From positions 1,967,708 through 2,031,707 of the forward strand of contig NC_015676.1 of the NCBI RefSeq assembly GCF_000217995.1: 64,000 bases of DNA, in the 5' to 3' direction. Shown here one piece after another: positions 1-8,896 of this stretch (positions are counted from its first letter, which is position 1; the number at the start of each line of letters is the position of its first letter). Below the pieces are notes generated by a model. It saw only the letters and a program-made list of their open reading frames with translations, made no database searches and had not been told where the DNA came from. A program made the translations under genes and the position numbers. The stretch is from Methanosalsum zhilinae DSM 4017 (lineage in GTDB: Archaea; Halobacteriota; Methanosarcinia; Methanosarcinales; Methanosarcinaceae).

Positions 1-693
1 GTCGACTGCTGTTATCGACCATCTGGTGGGTACCAGACGCCTCTGTTTACCAAGCAGCCCAATTGAAAGCAGATGTGTTATATGATGGACAGGTATGTTA
101 CCTGAATACAGTTCACTGACTGCATCTTCTGCACTTGCATCGGTGTCATAGGCAAGGTAATCAACTTTTCTTGGTACTGAAGGATTGTCCACAACGTCCA
201 GTTTCTCAATAATACCTGAAGGACCCATCGGAGTTAGAACATCATCAAAATGCATATCCCGGGATGGTGACCTGGAAAACCATGCTTCAGTATCAACAGG
301 GTTCTTTGAAAGAGCGATCTCCTGAGATTTTAGAAGAAGAGGATTTTTATGGACTGACTTACCGGCATCTGTGACATTTAAACAGGTGTTTGCCCTGATA
401 AGCCGGGTACGTGAAGCTATAACATTCCTGATATCAAGATCACACAGTTGCCGGGGATCATCAAAACTGATAGCATCCACGCCTCTGATCTCAGGTGGGA
501 TCATGGGGCCTGCCTGTACGTCAGGATATCCATATCTTCCAACAAAAACCGCAGGAGGAGATGCACCGAAAATAGATTTATTGTCTTTGAAAACCGAAGA
601 AATTGATTCTATATCACTGATCTTTTCCACAATAGGACATAAAGGTCTGCCACAAAGACCTTTTCCCTTGCACTTTATACATCTATGTGACAA
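1..693 (-). CDS. nreA: Nre family archaeal DNA repair protein, C-terminus cut off by window edge
   Basis: The reading frame is open from a TTG at 693 to base 1, giving 231 codons with no stop, so the C-terminal part lies outside the window. The N-terminus has a Cys cluster typical of Nre proteins: C5, C8, C14 and C19, within RCIKC and LCGRPLCP. A conserved block further on reads PPAVFVGRYGYPDVQAGPM. Nre proteins act in archaeal DNA damage repair, and some carry a C-terminal PCNA-binding motif, which cannot be checked here. The TTG follows directly on the TAA stop of the upstream HTH gene, so translation is probably coupled. A G-rich stretch (GGGGAC) about 8 bases upstream could be the ribosome site. 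The family call is firm from the motifs; the start codon is inferred because no ATG or GTG precedes the Cys cluster in frame. Confidence 0.85.
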   Translation of the reverse strand, partial: MSHRCIKCKGKGLCGRPLCPIVEKISDIESISSVFKDNKSIFGASPPAVFVGRYGYPDVQAGPMIPPEIRGVDAISFDDPRQLCDLDIRNVIASRTRLIRANTCLNVTDAGKSVHKNPLLLKSQEIALSKNPVDTEAWFSRSPSRDMHFDDVLTPMGPSGIIEKLDVVDNPSVPRKVDYLAYDTDASAEDAVSELYSGNIPVHHITHLLSIGLLGKQRRLVPTRWSITAVD

Positions 694-1053
694 TTATTCA
701 CTGTCCCCGCACATTACACAGCCATACTCTTCAAGAACACCTTTTTTGTATAGCCAGCCTGATTTCTGTACAAACTTACATACATGACACATACCAGTTA
801 CCTTCTCTTTTTCAGAGATACCTTCCATCAGCCTTGAAGCAAGCTTTGATATTTCCTTCTGCGTTTCCTCAGAGAAGCCTATATCAGCCCCTCTCTTTTC
901 ACTCATATACTGAGAAACGGCTGCTCTTGACAGTCCAAGCATTTCAGCAACCCTTTGCTGGTTACATCCATAATCCATGATCAGAGAACGGGTCAGTTCC
1001 ACCCTGATAGCAGGCAGAATCTTTTGTACCATGATCTCACATGATGTTTTCAT
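694..1053 (-). CDS. HTH transcriptional regulator with C-terminal paired CxxC motifs
   Basis: A 119-residue protein. Residues about 30-53 form a helix-turn-helix of XRE/Cro type (NQQRVAEMLGLSRAAVSQYM). The C-terminal third holds two CxxC pairs, C89/C92 and C112/C115, which could bind zinc or an Fe-S cluster. It resembles the predicted archaeal regulators of COG2522, from memory. It lies between iscU, 33 bases upstream, and the Nre gene, which begins at the codon after its stop. Its ligand and targets are unknown. The position next to iscS-iscU makes iron-sulfur or redox sensing a reasonable guess, but only a guess. Confidence 0.75.
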   Translation of the reverse strand: MKTSCEIMVQKILPAIRVELTRSLIMDYGCNQQRVAEMLGLSRAAVSQYMSEKRGADIGFSEETQKEISKLASRLMEGISEKEKVTGMCHVCKFVQKSGWLYKKGVLEEYGCVMCGDSE

Positions 1054-1086
1054 CGAAAAATCCTCTAATAGTATTTACACCTGCAG

Positions 1087-1461
1087 CTATTGATCCTTAT
1101 TCTTCTTAAGATAATCTTCAATGGCAGCATGCAGGCCATCTGCTGCAAGATTTGAACAGTGCATTTTTACAGGAGGCAGGCCTTCAAGTTCATCTGCAAC
1201 TTCATCACGTGTAATCCTGAGAGCCTCTTCTATAGTTTTACCTTTTGCCATCTCGGTTATCATACTGGAGGTCGCAATTGCAGCTCCACATCCAAATGTT
1301 TTAAACTTTACGTCCTCCAGAATATCGTCCTTTACCTTGATGTAGATAGTCATCATATCTCCACATGCCGGATTTCCTACTTCACCTACACCATCTGCAT
1401 CCTCTATCTCTCCAACATTGCGTGGATTTTTGAAATGATCCATTACTTTTTTACTGTACAT
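1087..1461 (-). CDS. iscU: Iron-sulfur cluster assembly scaffold IscU/NifU N-terminal type
   Basis: A 124-residue scaffold on which Fe-S clusters are built from iron and the sulfide released by IscS. It carries the three invariant cysteines: C33 (in PACGD), C58 (in FGCGAA) and C102 (in MHCSNLA). D35, beside the first Cys, is also conserved. Its length matches single-domain IscU and there is no NifU C-terminal domain. It lies 28 bases after iscS on the same strand, so the two form a minimal ISC operon. The start ATG at 1461 precedes the family N-terminus MYSKKVMDHF. Identification is secure. Confidence 0.97.
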   Translation of the reverse strand: MYSKKVMDHFKNPRNVGEIEDADGVGEVGNPACGDMMTIYIKVKDDILEDVKFKTFGCGAAIATSSMITEMAKGKTIEEALRITRDEVADELEGLPPVKMHCSNLAADGLHAAIEDYLKKNKDQ

Positions 1462-1489
1462 ATTATCATCCTCATTGTTTCAGATCCAA

Positions 1490-2650
1490 TTATTTTCGAG
1501 CAAGAGGTGACATTCCACGAAGCTTTGTAACAATGTCCACAAGCAGCTCTACCACAAAGTCAACATCCTCCATTGTATTGTTCTTGCCCATTGAAAAACG
1601 CAGAGATCCATGTGAATCCTCTGGTTTAAGGCCGATAGCCTTTAAGACATGTGAAGCTTCAAGTGATTTGGATGAACATGCAGATCCTGTGGAAACTGCC
1701 ACACCCTCCATATCAAGCATCAGTACCATGGATTCTCCTTCAACAAAACTGAACCTTATGTTGGCTATATTTGGAAGACATTGGGTGGGATGTCCGTTAA
1801 GATAGAGATCATCAATTCTCTCCTCAAGTTTGTTGATCAGGGAATTTCTCAAATTGAGAATATATTTTGAGTTCTTATCAAGGTTCTCAACAGCCATTGA
1901 AAGAGCCTCTGCAAAACCGACAATTCCTGCAATATTCTCAGTTCCTGAGCGAAGACCTCTTTCATGTCCTCCTCCATGCAATAATGGCTCTAATTTAGTG
2001 CCTTTTCTAATATACAGTGCACCAACACCCTTTGGTCCATGGATTTTGTGAGAGGACATTGAAAGCATGTCAACTCCCAGATCATCAACATTGACCGGGA
2101 TCTTACCCACGGATTGCACTGCATCGGTATGCAAATATATACCCTTCTCTTTTGCAATTTTGCTTATCTGGGAAATCGGTTCAAGAGTACCTATTTCATT
2201 GTTTGCATGCATTACAGTTATCAGTATCGTGTCCTCACGGAGCGAATTTCTAAGCTCATCCATATCAATGATACCATATTCATCCACCGGTACATAGGTT
2301 ATTTCAAACCCTTTTTTTTCCAGATACTTGCAGGTGTTAAGAACTGCTGGATGCTCGATCTGGGACGTAATTATATGTTTCCCTTTTTCAGAGTTCCTGT
2401 AAGCAATTCCTTTTATTGCAAGATTATCAGACTCGGTTCCCCCAGAAGTAAATACAATCTCTTCAGGCTTTGCACCAATTGAATCTGCCAATATCCGGCG
2501 GGAATTTTCGAGAGCTTCTGCGGCTTCTGTACCAAAGGAATGAAGGCTTGAAGGATTGCCATACTTTTCAGTAAAATAAGGGAGCATGGCATCCAGCACC
2601 TGAGGATCAACACCTGTTGTTGCTGCATGATCCATATAAATTCGTTTCAT
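1490..2650 (-). CDS. iscS: Cysteine desulfurase IscS/NifS
   Basis: A 386-residue PLP enzyme that takes sulfur from cysteine for Fe-S cluster and possibly tRNA thiolation chemistry. Visible features: the N-terminal MDHAATTGVDP motif, H100 in the IEHPAV motif that stacks on PLP, the PLP lysine K202 (SSHKIHGPKG), and the sulfur-accepting C325 in TGSACSS. The extended Cys loop makes it a group I (IscS/NifS) enzyme. It is the first gene of an iscS-iscU pair. The AT-rich 120 bases upstream, toward the aIF1 gene, are the likely promoter region. Full length, nothing unusual. Confidence 0.97.
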   Translation of the reverse strand: MKRIYMDHAATTGVDPQVLDAMLPYFTEKYGNPSSLHSFGTEAAEALENSRRILADSIGAKPEEIVFTSGGTESDNLAIKGIAYRNSEKGKHIITSQIEHPAVLNTCKYLEKKGFEITYVPVDEYGIIDMDELRNSLREDTILITVMHANNEIGTLEPISQISKIAKEKGIYLHTDAVQSVGKIPVNVDDLGVDMLSMSSHKIHGPKGVGALYIRKGTKLEPLLHGGGHERGLRSGTENIAGIVGFAEALSMAVENLDKNSKYILNLRNSLINKLEERIDDLYLNGHPTQCLPNIANIRFSFVEGESMVLMLDMEGVAVSTGSACSSKSLEASHVLKAIGLKPEDSHGSLRFSMGKNNTMEDVDFVVELLVDIVTKLRGMSPLARK

Positions 2651-2770
2651 AATTATCAGGTTAAAATAGATGCTCCTTTCGATAAATAGATATCTGTTCT
2701 GGCAGATTTATTTATCATATTAGAAAAGTCAAAACAAAATTAGATGTTCTTAAGTCGCATATTCATTAAT

Positions 2771-3079
2771 TTAATTTTTAATCTGATCCGGTGAAAAGCC
2801 CTTCTTGACCAGAACCTCTTTCATTCTGCTAAGGTGATTTCCCTGCAATTCAATGGCATTACCCTTAACAGTTCCCCCGCATGCAAATTTTGATTTCAAG
2901 TAAGTAGAAAGTTCATGGAGATCAATTTCATTAGCATCGAAGCCCTCAACAACTGTGACTTCCTTTCCATATCTTCTTCTATTTACTTTAACTATAATTC
3001 TCTGTTGTTCCTTTGCCACTTCCTCGCAGATGCACAGCTCTTCTGGCAATCCACAAACGTGACACATCTCTGAACTCAT
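2771..3079 (-). CDS. Translation initiation factor 1 (SUI1/aIF1 family)
   Basis: A 102-residue protein with a C-terminal SUI1 fold, from about residue 28 to the end ([37 protein letters not shown]). It helps the small ribosomal subunit select the start codon. A short N-terminal extension carries four cysteines, C6, C9, C16 and C18, probably a zinc knuckle; this is common in archaeal aIF1. The gene stands alone, with a 76-base divergent spacer to the DUF192 gene. Confidence is high. Confidence 0.95.
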   Translation of the reverse strand: MSSEMCHVCGLPEELCICEEVAKEQQRIIVKVNRRRYGKEVTVVEGFDANEIDLHELSTYLKSKFACGGTVKGNAIELQGNHLSRMKEVLVKKGFSPDQIKN

Positions 3080-3155
3080 CTTCTGATTTTTCCTCCGATT
3101 ATTTCATGACTGTACCGTTGTTTATAAATTACAACAGTGTATAGAGTAATCAACA

Positions 3156-3512
3156 ATGATATTAAAAGCTAATGGTGAATGCATTGCATCGGACGTGGAA
3201 TTTGCAGAAAGTTACTTTCAACAGATAAAGGGGTTGATGTTTAGAAAACAGCTACCTATGGAATCAGCTCTCATATTTGTAATGGATAAAGCTAAAACAA
3301 TATCAATACATATGCTTTTTGTAAACTTTCCCATTGATGTCCTGTTTCTTGATGAAAACAAAAATATCCTGAAAATATCCACTCTCAGACCATGGACAGG
3401 ATTTGCCTGGTCCCGTGATACCAGATACATTATAGAAATGAATGCAGGCATGGCTTCAAAAAGCAGCCTGAAAGCCGGTGAAAAACTATCCTTCAGGAGT
3501 GGGACTGATTAA
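3156..3512 (+). CDS. DUF192 family protein
   Basis: A 118-residue single-domain DUF192 protein. Family features are the early GLMFRKQLP motif (residues about 26-34), the MLFVNFPIDVLFLD strand-rich core and the ISTLRPW segment. There is no signal peptide, so this form is cytosolic, whereas many bacterial members are exported. No biochemical role is established. It is divergent from aIF1 and lies about 140 bases before purL, so it may be transcribed on its own. Confidence 0.88.
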   Translation: MILKANGECIASDVEFAESYFQQIKGLMFRKQLPMESALIFVMDKAKTISIHMLFVNFPIDVLFLDENKNILKISTLRPWTGFAWSRDTRYIIEMNAGMASKSSLKAGEKLSFRSGTD

Positions 3513-3649
3513 GCGATCAATATTAATATTACATAACCAGTTTTGTGAAAGTTTATTATACAATCTAATATTATGCGAAGATACTATCAGTCAATTATCT
3601 GCCAATATACCAGAAATATTATTTTACACGAATAACTTGAGGAACTAGG

Positions 3650-5800
3650 ATGTTACCTGAACAGGATCTTAAAATAATTACACAGAAGATGGGAAGAGAA
3701 CCGAATCTGGTTGAACAGGGTTGCTTTATAAATCTATGGAGCGAGCACTGTTCCTATCGTTCAAGTGCACCGCTTCTTAGAACTTTCACCACATCCGGAA
3801 ACAATGTAATAATAGGTCCCGGGGACGATGCAGCCATTGTAAGATTTGATGATGAAAGGGTAATAGCAATTGGAATGGAAAGCCACAATCATCCATCATA
3901 TGTAGACCCCTACAACGGTGCAGCAACCGGTGTTGGAGGAATTGTCAGAGATATTGTATCAATGGGTGCAAGACCCATAGCGCTCATGGATCCCTTATAC
4001 TTTGGCACACTTGATATCCCAAAAAACCTCTATCTTTTTGAACATATCATTGAAGGGATTGCAGGTTATGGAAACTGTATAGGAGTGCCTGTTGTCAGAG
4101 GAGAAGCCTTCTTTGATGAATCCTACAGTGGAAATCCGCTGGTAAATGTTGTATGTATTGGCCTTGCCAATAAGGACAATGTTGTCACTGCAGATGCAAA
4201 AGAAGCAGGCAATAAGCTGGTTCTGGTAGGTGCTGCTACAGGCAGGGATGGACTTGGTGGAGCTTCCTTTGCATCCAGAGACCTCTCCCATGATGCAGAA
4301 GCAAGTGAAAGACCAAGTATCCAGATAGGAGACCCCTATACAGAAAAACTTCTCATAGAAGCAACTCTCGAATGTATCAATAAAGGATATGTAGCAGCTT
4401 GCAGAGACCTGGGTGCTGCAGGACTTGCAGGTGCCAGCTCCGAGATGGGATCAAAGGGAGATCTTGGAATATACATAATTGCAGATAATGTGATCCAGCG
4501 TGAGAGTAACATGACACCCTATGAGATACTTATAGCCGAATCTCAGGAACGTATGCTTATGGAGGTTAAACCTGAAAATGTGGATAGGGTATTGGAGATT
4601 GCTGACAAGTATGATCTCAACTCAAGTGTTATCGGGGAAATCACATCCGATGAAAAATATAAGGTAGAATTTGAAGGAAAGGTTGTAGCTGACATCCCTA
4701 TAAAACTGCTAACTGAAGGTGCACCTACCTTTGAAAGACCTGCACAGAAGCCAGAAATAAGAGATGAAGGGGACAGGCCAGAAATACCAGAGGATCTGAA
4801 AAAAATCATTCTGGAGATTGTTTCCTCGCATACAATGGCATCCAAACAATGGATATATCGCCAATACGATCATGAAGTCCAGATCAGAACGCTGGTAAAG
4901 CCCGGTGATGATGCATCCGTCCTGAATATAGGAGAGAAAGGACTTGTCCTTTCCTGCGGATGCAATCCTATTCATACACTGCTTGATCCATACAGAGGCG
5001 GATTGGGTACAGTAGTGGAAAATGCAATGAATATTGCAGTAAAAGGTGCAAAGGGCCTTGCAATTGTGGACTGCCTCAACTTTGGAAATCCTGAAAAACC
5101 GGAGATATACTGGCAGTTCAAACAGGCCATACTGGGACTGGGCGATGCTGCCCGGATGCTATCTATTCCTGTAGTTGGAGGAAATGTATCCCTTTACAAT
5201 CAGAGTGAAGAATATAATACTTCAGTTGCACCTACCCCATCGATTGGGATCGTAGGAATTACAGAGAATGTTGATAGTCTGCCAGGATCAGGTTTCAATG
5301 CTCCTGGTGATTCCATAATACTTATTGGAGAGACTGCCGATGAAATGGGTGGTTGTGAATATTATCGACTTCTGGACATCAAGGACAGAGGACGTGTCCC
5401 TTCAGTACCGGAAAACATCAATGATATTATAGAAGGAATCATTGAAATAGTGCAAAAAGACTCAATCAGTTCATCACATGACATATCATCCGGCGGGCTT
5501 GCAGTTGCACTGTGTGAAATGTGCAGTCATATGGGTGCATCCATTGAACTTGACAATATCAATCAGGCTATCCGGCTTGATGAGATACTGTTCTCAGAAT
5601 CTCATGGCCGTGCAATTGTAACCTCATCAAGGCCTGAAACTGTTACAGAGATCCTAGAATCGAAAGGAATACCCTGTACTATTATAGGTACAGTAGGCGG
5701 AGATTGCCTGAACATCATGCACAAAAATACAACTATCAGACTCGCCCTTGATGAGATCACTGATGCCAGAAACAGTCTCACAAAACTTATGACTCAATAA
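3650..5800 (+). CDS. purL: Phosphoribosylformylglycinamidine synthase subunit PurL
   Basis: A 716-residue enzyme of purine synthesis that makes FGAM from FGAR with ATP, using ammonia supplied by PurQ in the PurSLQ complex. It has H33 in [10 protein letters not shown], the GPGDDAAIV nucleotide segment near residues 56-64, and the MESHNHPS motif (H79, H81). The two AIRS-like halves follow in order. Its length matches the small archaeal and Gram-positive PurL, which depends on separate PurS and PurQ. Neither purS nor purQ is adjacent. The gene is monocistronic, with a hairpin and T-run just after its stop. Confidence 0.97.
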   Translation: MLPEQDLKIITQKMGREPNLVEQGCFINLWSEHCSYRSSAPLLRTFTTSGNNVIIGPGDDAAIVRFDDERVIAIGMESHNHPSYVDPYNGAATGVGGIVRDIVSMGARPIALMDPLYFGTLDIPKNLYLFEHIIEGIAGYGNCIGVPVVRGEAFFDESYSGNPLVNVVCIGLANKDNVVTADAKEAGNKLVLVGAATGRDGLGGASFASRDLSHDAEASERPSIQIGDPYTEKLLIEATLECINKGYVAACRDLGAAGLAGASSEMGSKGDLGIYIIADNVIQRESNMTPYEILIAESQERMLMEVKPENVDRVLEIADKYDLNSSVIGEITSDEKYKVEFEGKVVADIPIKLLTEGAPTFERPAQKPEIRDEGDRPEIPEDLKKIILEIVSSHTMASKQWIYRQYDHEVQIRTLVKPGDDASVLNIGEKGLVLSCGCNPIHTLLDPYRGGLGTVVENAMNIAVKGAKGLAIVDCLNFGNPEKPEIYWQFKQAILGLGDAARMLSIPVVGGNVSLYNQSEEYNTSVAPTPSIGIVGITENVDSLPGSGFNAPGDSIILIGETADEMGGCEYYRLLDIKDRGRVPSVPENINDIIEGIIEIVQKDSISSSHDISSGGLAVALCEMCSHMGASIELDNINQAIRLDEILFSESHGRAIVTSSRPETVTEILESKGIPCTIIGTVGGDCLNIMHKNTTIRLALDEITDARNSLTKLMTQ

Positions 5801-5802
5801 CA

Positions 5803-5836
5803 GCCTGATCATGGATCAGGCCAGTTCTCATTTTTT
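5803..5836 (+). terminator. Hairpin plus T-run after purL
   Basis: An 8-bp perfect stem (GCCTGATC at 5803-5810 and GATCAGGC at 5814-5821, loop ATG) begins two bases after the purL stop and is followed by six T at 5831-5836. Its position and form fit a transcription terminator. The rest of the 245-base gap to the TRAM gene is AT-rich, with no coding signal that I can see. Confidence 0.6.
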
Positions 5837-6045
5837 AGACTGGCGCGGAAAATATTTTAATTGATGTTTCTGGAAATAATTTTCTGATCTTTAGAATTAC
5901 CGCAAAATATCAGGATCCTGAGTAGGGACATAAAAGAACGTCATCAAACTAGCGTTATAAAATAATTACAAAATAGTTTTTGGTGAGGATAAAGATCCTG
6001 CACCTTAATGTGAATTAAAAAAGTTAAAGGAAAGTTACAAAATAA

Positions 6046-6237
6046 TTATACAACTTCTCCAAAAGCAAACTTTCGCATCACTCTATTAACCTTGATATTG
6101 ACAGTATCTCCAACTTCGGTATCTGGAACAAAAATTACAAATCCCTGTACACGAGCAATACCGTCGCCTTCTTTTGCAATATCTTCAATCGTTACTTCAT
6201 ATTCTTTTCCAGCTTCTACTGGAGCAGATGGCTTCAT
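6046..6237 (-). CDS. Single TRAM-domain protein, probable RNA chaperone
   Basis: The protein is almost entirely one TRAM domain, a beta-barrel RNA-binding fold (YEVTIEDIAKEGDGIARVQG, then FVPDTEVGDTVNIKVNRV). Free-standing TRAM proteins are abundant in methanogens. In the cold-adapted Methanococcoides burtonii they respond to low temperature and have RNA-chaperone properties. Two starts are possible: GTG at 6258 (70 residues) or ATG at 6237 (63 residues). An apparent minus-strand TATA box lies at about 6260-6277, which would put the transcript start near 6240. I therefore favour 6237, with an almost leaderless message. The gene stands alone. Confidence 0.9.
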   Translation of the reverse strand: MKPSAPVEAGKEYEVTIEDIAKEGDGIARVQGFVIFVPDTEVGDTVNIKVNRVMRKFAFGEVV

Positions 6238-6511
6238 ATCTCCAAACAAACAATACACGTCCTTAATATAGTATATTCTGCCAGATCATCTACTGTATTG
6301 GCAAAAAACTGCAAAAATGGAAACCATACATGCTGTTAATATATACCAAAATAGTATCAAACCTTAGCAGACATTAGTATGAATTAATATTATATAAGAT
6401 TTACTCATGATTTGAGCGAATAATCACAAATTACACCCTCCGAGGAAATGTTCTTCAATTGGATATTTATATAACTTATCAAAAACAATTTCAGATAGGG
6501 AGATGGGAAAT

Positions 6512-7168
6512 ATGCGGATATTTAAGAACAGAGTCCATGCAGGGCAGGTGCTTTCTGAGAAACTTTCAGAATATGGCGAAAACAAAGATGTAATTATTCT
6601 TGCACTTCCCAGAGGAGGTGTGCCTGTAGCTTTTGAAGTTTCCAGAAAAATTGGAGTGGAAATGGATCTGTTACTGGTTCGGAAACTGGGAGTTCCGGGA
6701 AATGAAGAACTTGCAATGGGTGCAATTGCTTCAGGCAATATCAGAGTACTCAATGAAGACATAATCAAATCTTTGCATATCCCGGATAAGAAGATCGATC
6801 AGGTAACTGATTCTGAGAAAAGGGAACTTGACCGGAGAAATAATATATATCGTGCAAACCGGCCAATCCCTGATCTAAGGAACAGAACAGTTATACTGAT
6901 AGATGATGGGCTGGCAACCGGTGCAACCATGAGAGCAGCTGCTGAAGCTGTCAGAACAAAAGGACCATCGCAGATAATAGTTGCAGTTCCTACATGTTCT
7001 CCTGATGCATACAATTCTTTGGAAGATGTAGCAGATGAGATTATCTGCGCCATAAGTCCAGAGCCCTTCTTTGGTGTAGGTAGGTGGTACGAAGATTTCA
7101 GACAGGTCAGTGATGAAGAGGTCTGCGATATAATGGATAAAGTATTTAGTAGTTCTGTAAATAATTAA
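6512..7168 (+). CDS. Phosphoribosyltransferase domain protein
   Basis: A type I phosphoribosyltransferase fold of 218 residues. It shows an early LPRGGVPVAFEV segment and the PRPP-binding loop VILIDDGLATGATM. This subfamily (COG1926-like) is widespread, but its substrate is unknown. The ending EPFFGVGRWYEDF is characteristic of the group. An in-frame ATG at 6503 would add MGN. I prefer 6512, because the AGGGAG sequence ending at 6502 is then about nine bases away rather than touching the start codon. A TATA-like element (ATTTATATAA) lies about 40 bases upstream. Confidence 0.85.
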   Translation: MRIFKNRVHAGQVLSEKLSEYGENKDVIILALPRGGVPVAFEVSRKIGVEMDLLLVRKLGVPGNEELAMGAIASGNIRVLNEDIIKSLHIPDKKIDQVTDSEKRELDRRNNIYRANRPIPDLRNRTVILIDDGLATGATMRAAAEAVRTKGPSQIIVAVPTCSPDAYNSLEDVADEIICAISPEPFFGVGRWYEDFRQVSDEEVCDIMDKVFSSSVNN

Positions 7169-7220
7169 CCTGCAGAACATTAACGTATCAAGCAACCAAA
7201 ATATATCATGGTGAGGTAAA

Positions 7221-7538
7221 ATGACCAGTAAAGAAGGATATTCAAAGAATCTCAATGAGATCATGCAGTTTCCTGAAGAAGGAATATTCAGCACAGTACT
7301 TGCAAAATCAGATAATTCGAACTATACACTAATGTGCCTTTCATCAGGCACAGATATCGAGACCCATACTTCAACCAGAAGCGGTACAGTATATGTATTG
7401 AAGGGGACCGGTACATTCAGACTATATGATGAAGACATTCAGCTTGAGCCCGGTGTGTTCATATATATGCCCGCCAATGCCCCCCATTCCATCAGAGCCC
7501 ATGAAGATCTGGCAGTACTTATATCACTTACCGACTGA
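7221..7538 (+). CDS. Small cupin-domain protein
   Basis: A 105-residue single-domain cupin. The second cupin motif is clear (ELEPG-like QLEPGVFIYMPANAPHSI), with the metal-type His in NAPHSI. The first motif is degenerate: DIETHTSTRSGTVYVLKG keeps one His and the Gly turn. A strong ribosome site (GGTGAGGTAAA) precedes the ATG. It lies 52 bases after the phosphoribosyltransferase gene and may be co-transcribed with it. No specific function can be assigned. A terminator follows. Confidence 0.85.
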   Translation: MTSKEGYSKNLNEIMQFPEEGIFSTVLAKSDNSNYTLMCLSSGTDIETHTSTRSGTVYVLKGTGTFRLYDEDIQLEPGVFIYMPANAPHSIRAHEDLAVLISLTD

Positions 7539-7553
7539 TGAAAAATATCTCTG

Positions 7554-7589
7554 GCCATCCCATATAAAGAGATGGCAAATATTTTTTTT
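7554..7589 (+). terminator. Hairpin plus T8 after the cupin gene
   Basis: A 6-bp stem (GCCATC at 7554-7559 and GATGGC at 7571-7576) is followed by AAATA and eight T at 7582-7589. It sits in the 63-base gap between the convergent cupin and aldolase genes. It reads as a terminator for the plus-strand transcript. Confidence 0.6.
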
Positions 7590-7601
7590 CTTTTACCATA
7601 A

Positions 7602-8738
7602 TCAAAGATTCTTGCGGACGTGCTCAGCCATACCCGCTGCTTTGAATGCCTTTAAGAACACAAGGGTATCTGCATACGCCCGTGATTCAACAGCTCTTAT
7701 GGTATCGTCACCTACAGAATAAATCCTGTCAAAGAATTCCTTTATAGCATATTTGCTGTACTTGCCAAAAATCTCATTTTCAGATTTATCAGGGTATTTC
7801 TCACTGAAGTTTTCAATGGTCCAGTCCCATATATCACCATAGAGCTGTGGTTCAAACACCTTTAATACATCCCATACAAGATTCAGATAAAAGGTACCCA
7901 CATTCCCCTTAATAATATCACCATGCGGGAAATGGTTATGGATCATCTCTATTGGAGTGCCGGTTATACCATGCTGGGCAATTCTTACATTCAGATTATT
8001 GTCCCTTAGTGCCCTGGCAACTGCCATGGTCTGTGGAATATCAATGGAAACCTGCTCAATGAGATGCCCATATTCATCATATGTATTACCATGTGCACTT
8101 CCATTTGCAATCGCCAGAACCTGAGGATAGACACCGTTCTCATTCAATGCTTTTATGAATGTCACTGCTTCCTCTGGCTGTGTCAGAACCCTGCCATATT
8201 CGTCCTCTCTGCCGATCTCGCCAACTTCAACTTCAAGACCATAATCCCTATCTTCCATCTGTTCATCAATGAACCTGGCCACCTTTGTGGTTGCCTCAAT
8301 ATTATCCTTAAGTTCCTCACGAAGATTTCCACCACGGAAATTGAACAGATGTGATGCATCAATAGCAAAAGATGTATATCCTGCATCAATCTGAGCCTTT
8401 ACAAGCTTTTTGATAGATTCGATTTCCTCATCCGTACCTTTTTTAATACCAATGTGGTCTGCATGCAGAGACCATATATCAATACCAATCTCCTCAGCTG
8501 ATTCATAAGCCCTCTTTGAAAACTCAGAAGGAGTAAAGCCAGTATAGCCACCTTCAAGATTACACTCAGACTTTGCAAGTTCCAGTATAATAGGTGCATC
8601 CATGTCCTTTGCAGCTTTTAGTATACCCTTATTTAGCAGAGATATACGGGGATTTATCGCAAGTATAATGGTCTCTTTATCCATCAGGCTCTCAAACAAT
8701 AATGAGCCGGGTTTTGCTTTATAATTTGTATCAGTCAT
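7602..8738 (-). CDS. Class II fructose-bisphosphate aldolase family protein
   Basis: A 378-residue TIM-barrel protein of the class II (zinc) aldolase family. It has the signature SLHADHIG, with D94 as probable catalytic acid and H95 as zinc ligand, an internal EVGEIG segment, and the later metal or substrate motifs GSAHGN and HGITGTP. Class II aldolases join dihydroxyacetone phosphate to an aldehyde. The exact substrate (fructose-, tagatose- or another bisphosphate) cannot be read from sequence. The family normally runs 280-350 residues, and this one has extra length at the C-terminal end (about residues 300-378). A GGTGGAGG ribosome site precedes the ATG. It is monocistronic, between the cupin and sppA genes. 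Confidence 0.85.
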   Translation of the reverse strand: MTDTNYKAKPGSLLFESLMDKETIILAINPRISLLNKGILKAAKDMDAPIILELAKSECNLEGGYTGFTPSEFSKRAYESAEEIGIDIWSLHADHIGIKKGTDEEIESIKKLVKAQIDAGYTSFAIDASHLFNFRGGNLREELKDNIEATTKVARFIDEQMEDRDYGLEVEVGEIGREDEYGRVLTQPEEAVTFIKALNENGVYPQVLAIANGSAHGNTYDEYGHLIEQVSIDIPQTMAVARALRDNNLNVRIAQHGITGTPIEMIHNHFPHGDIIKGNVGTFYLNLVWDVLKVFEPQLYGDIWDWTIENFSEKYPDKSENEIFGKYSKYAIKEFFDRIYSVGDDTIRAVESRAYADTLVFLKAFKAAGMAEHVRKNL

Positions 8739-8896
8739 TTGTCTGCCTCCACCATCTAAAATCTGATATCCATTCTCATTTAATGTTCATAACAATTTCT
8801 CTTAATGCAGAATACCTATGTTCTGAACCACACTAAAGAGGTATACAGCTATTTCAGATCACACGTCCACCAATCTTGAATATTACATTGAATATC

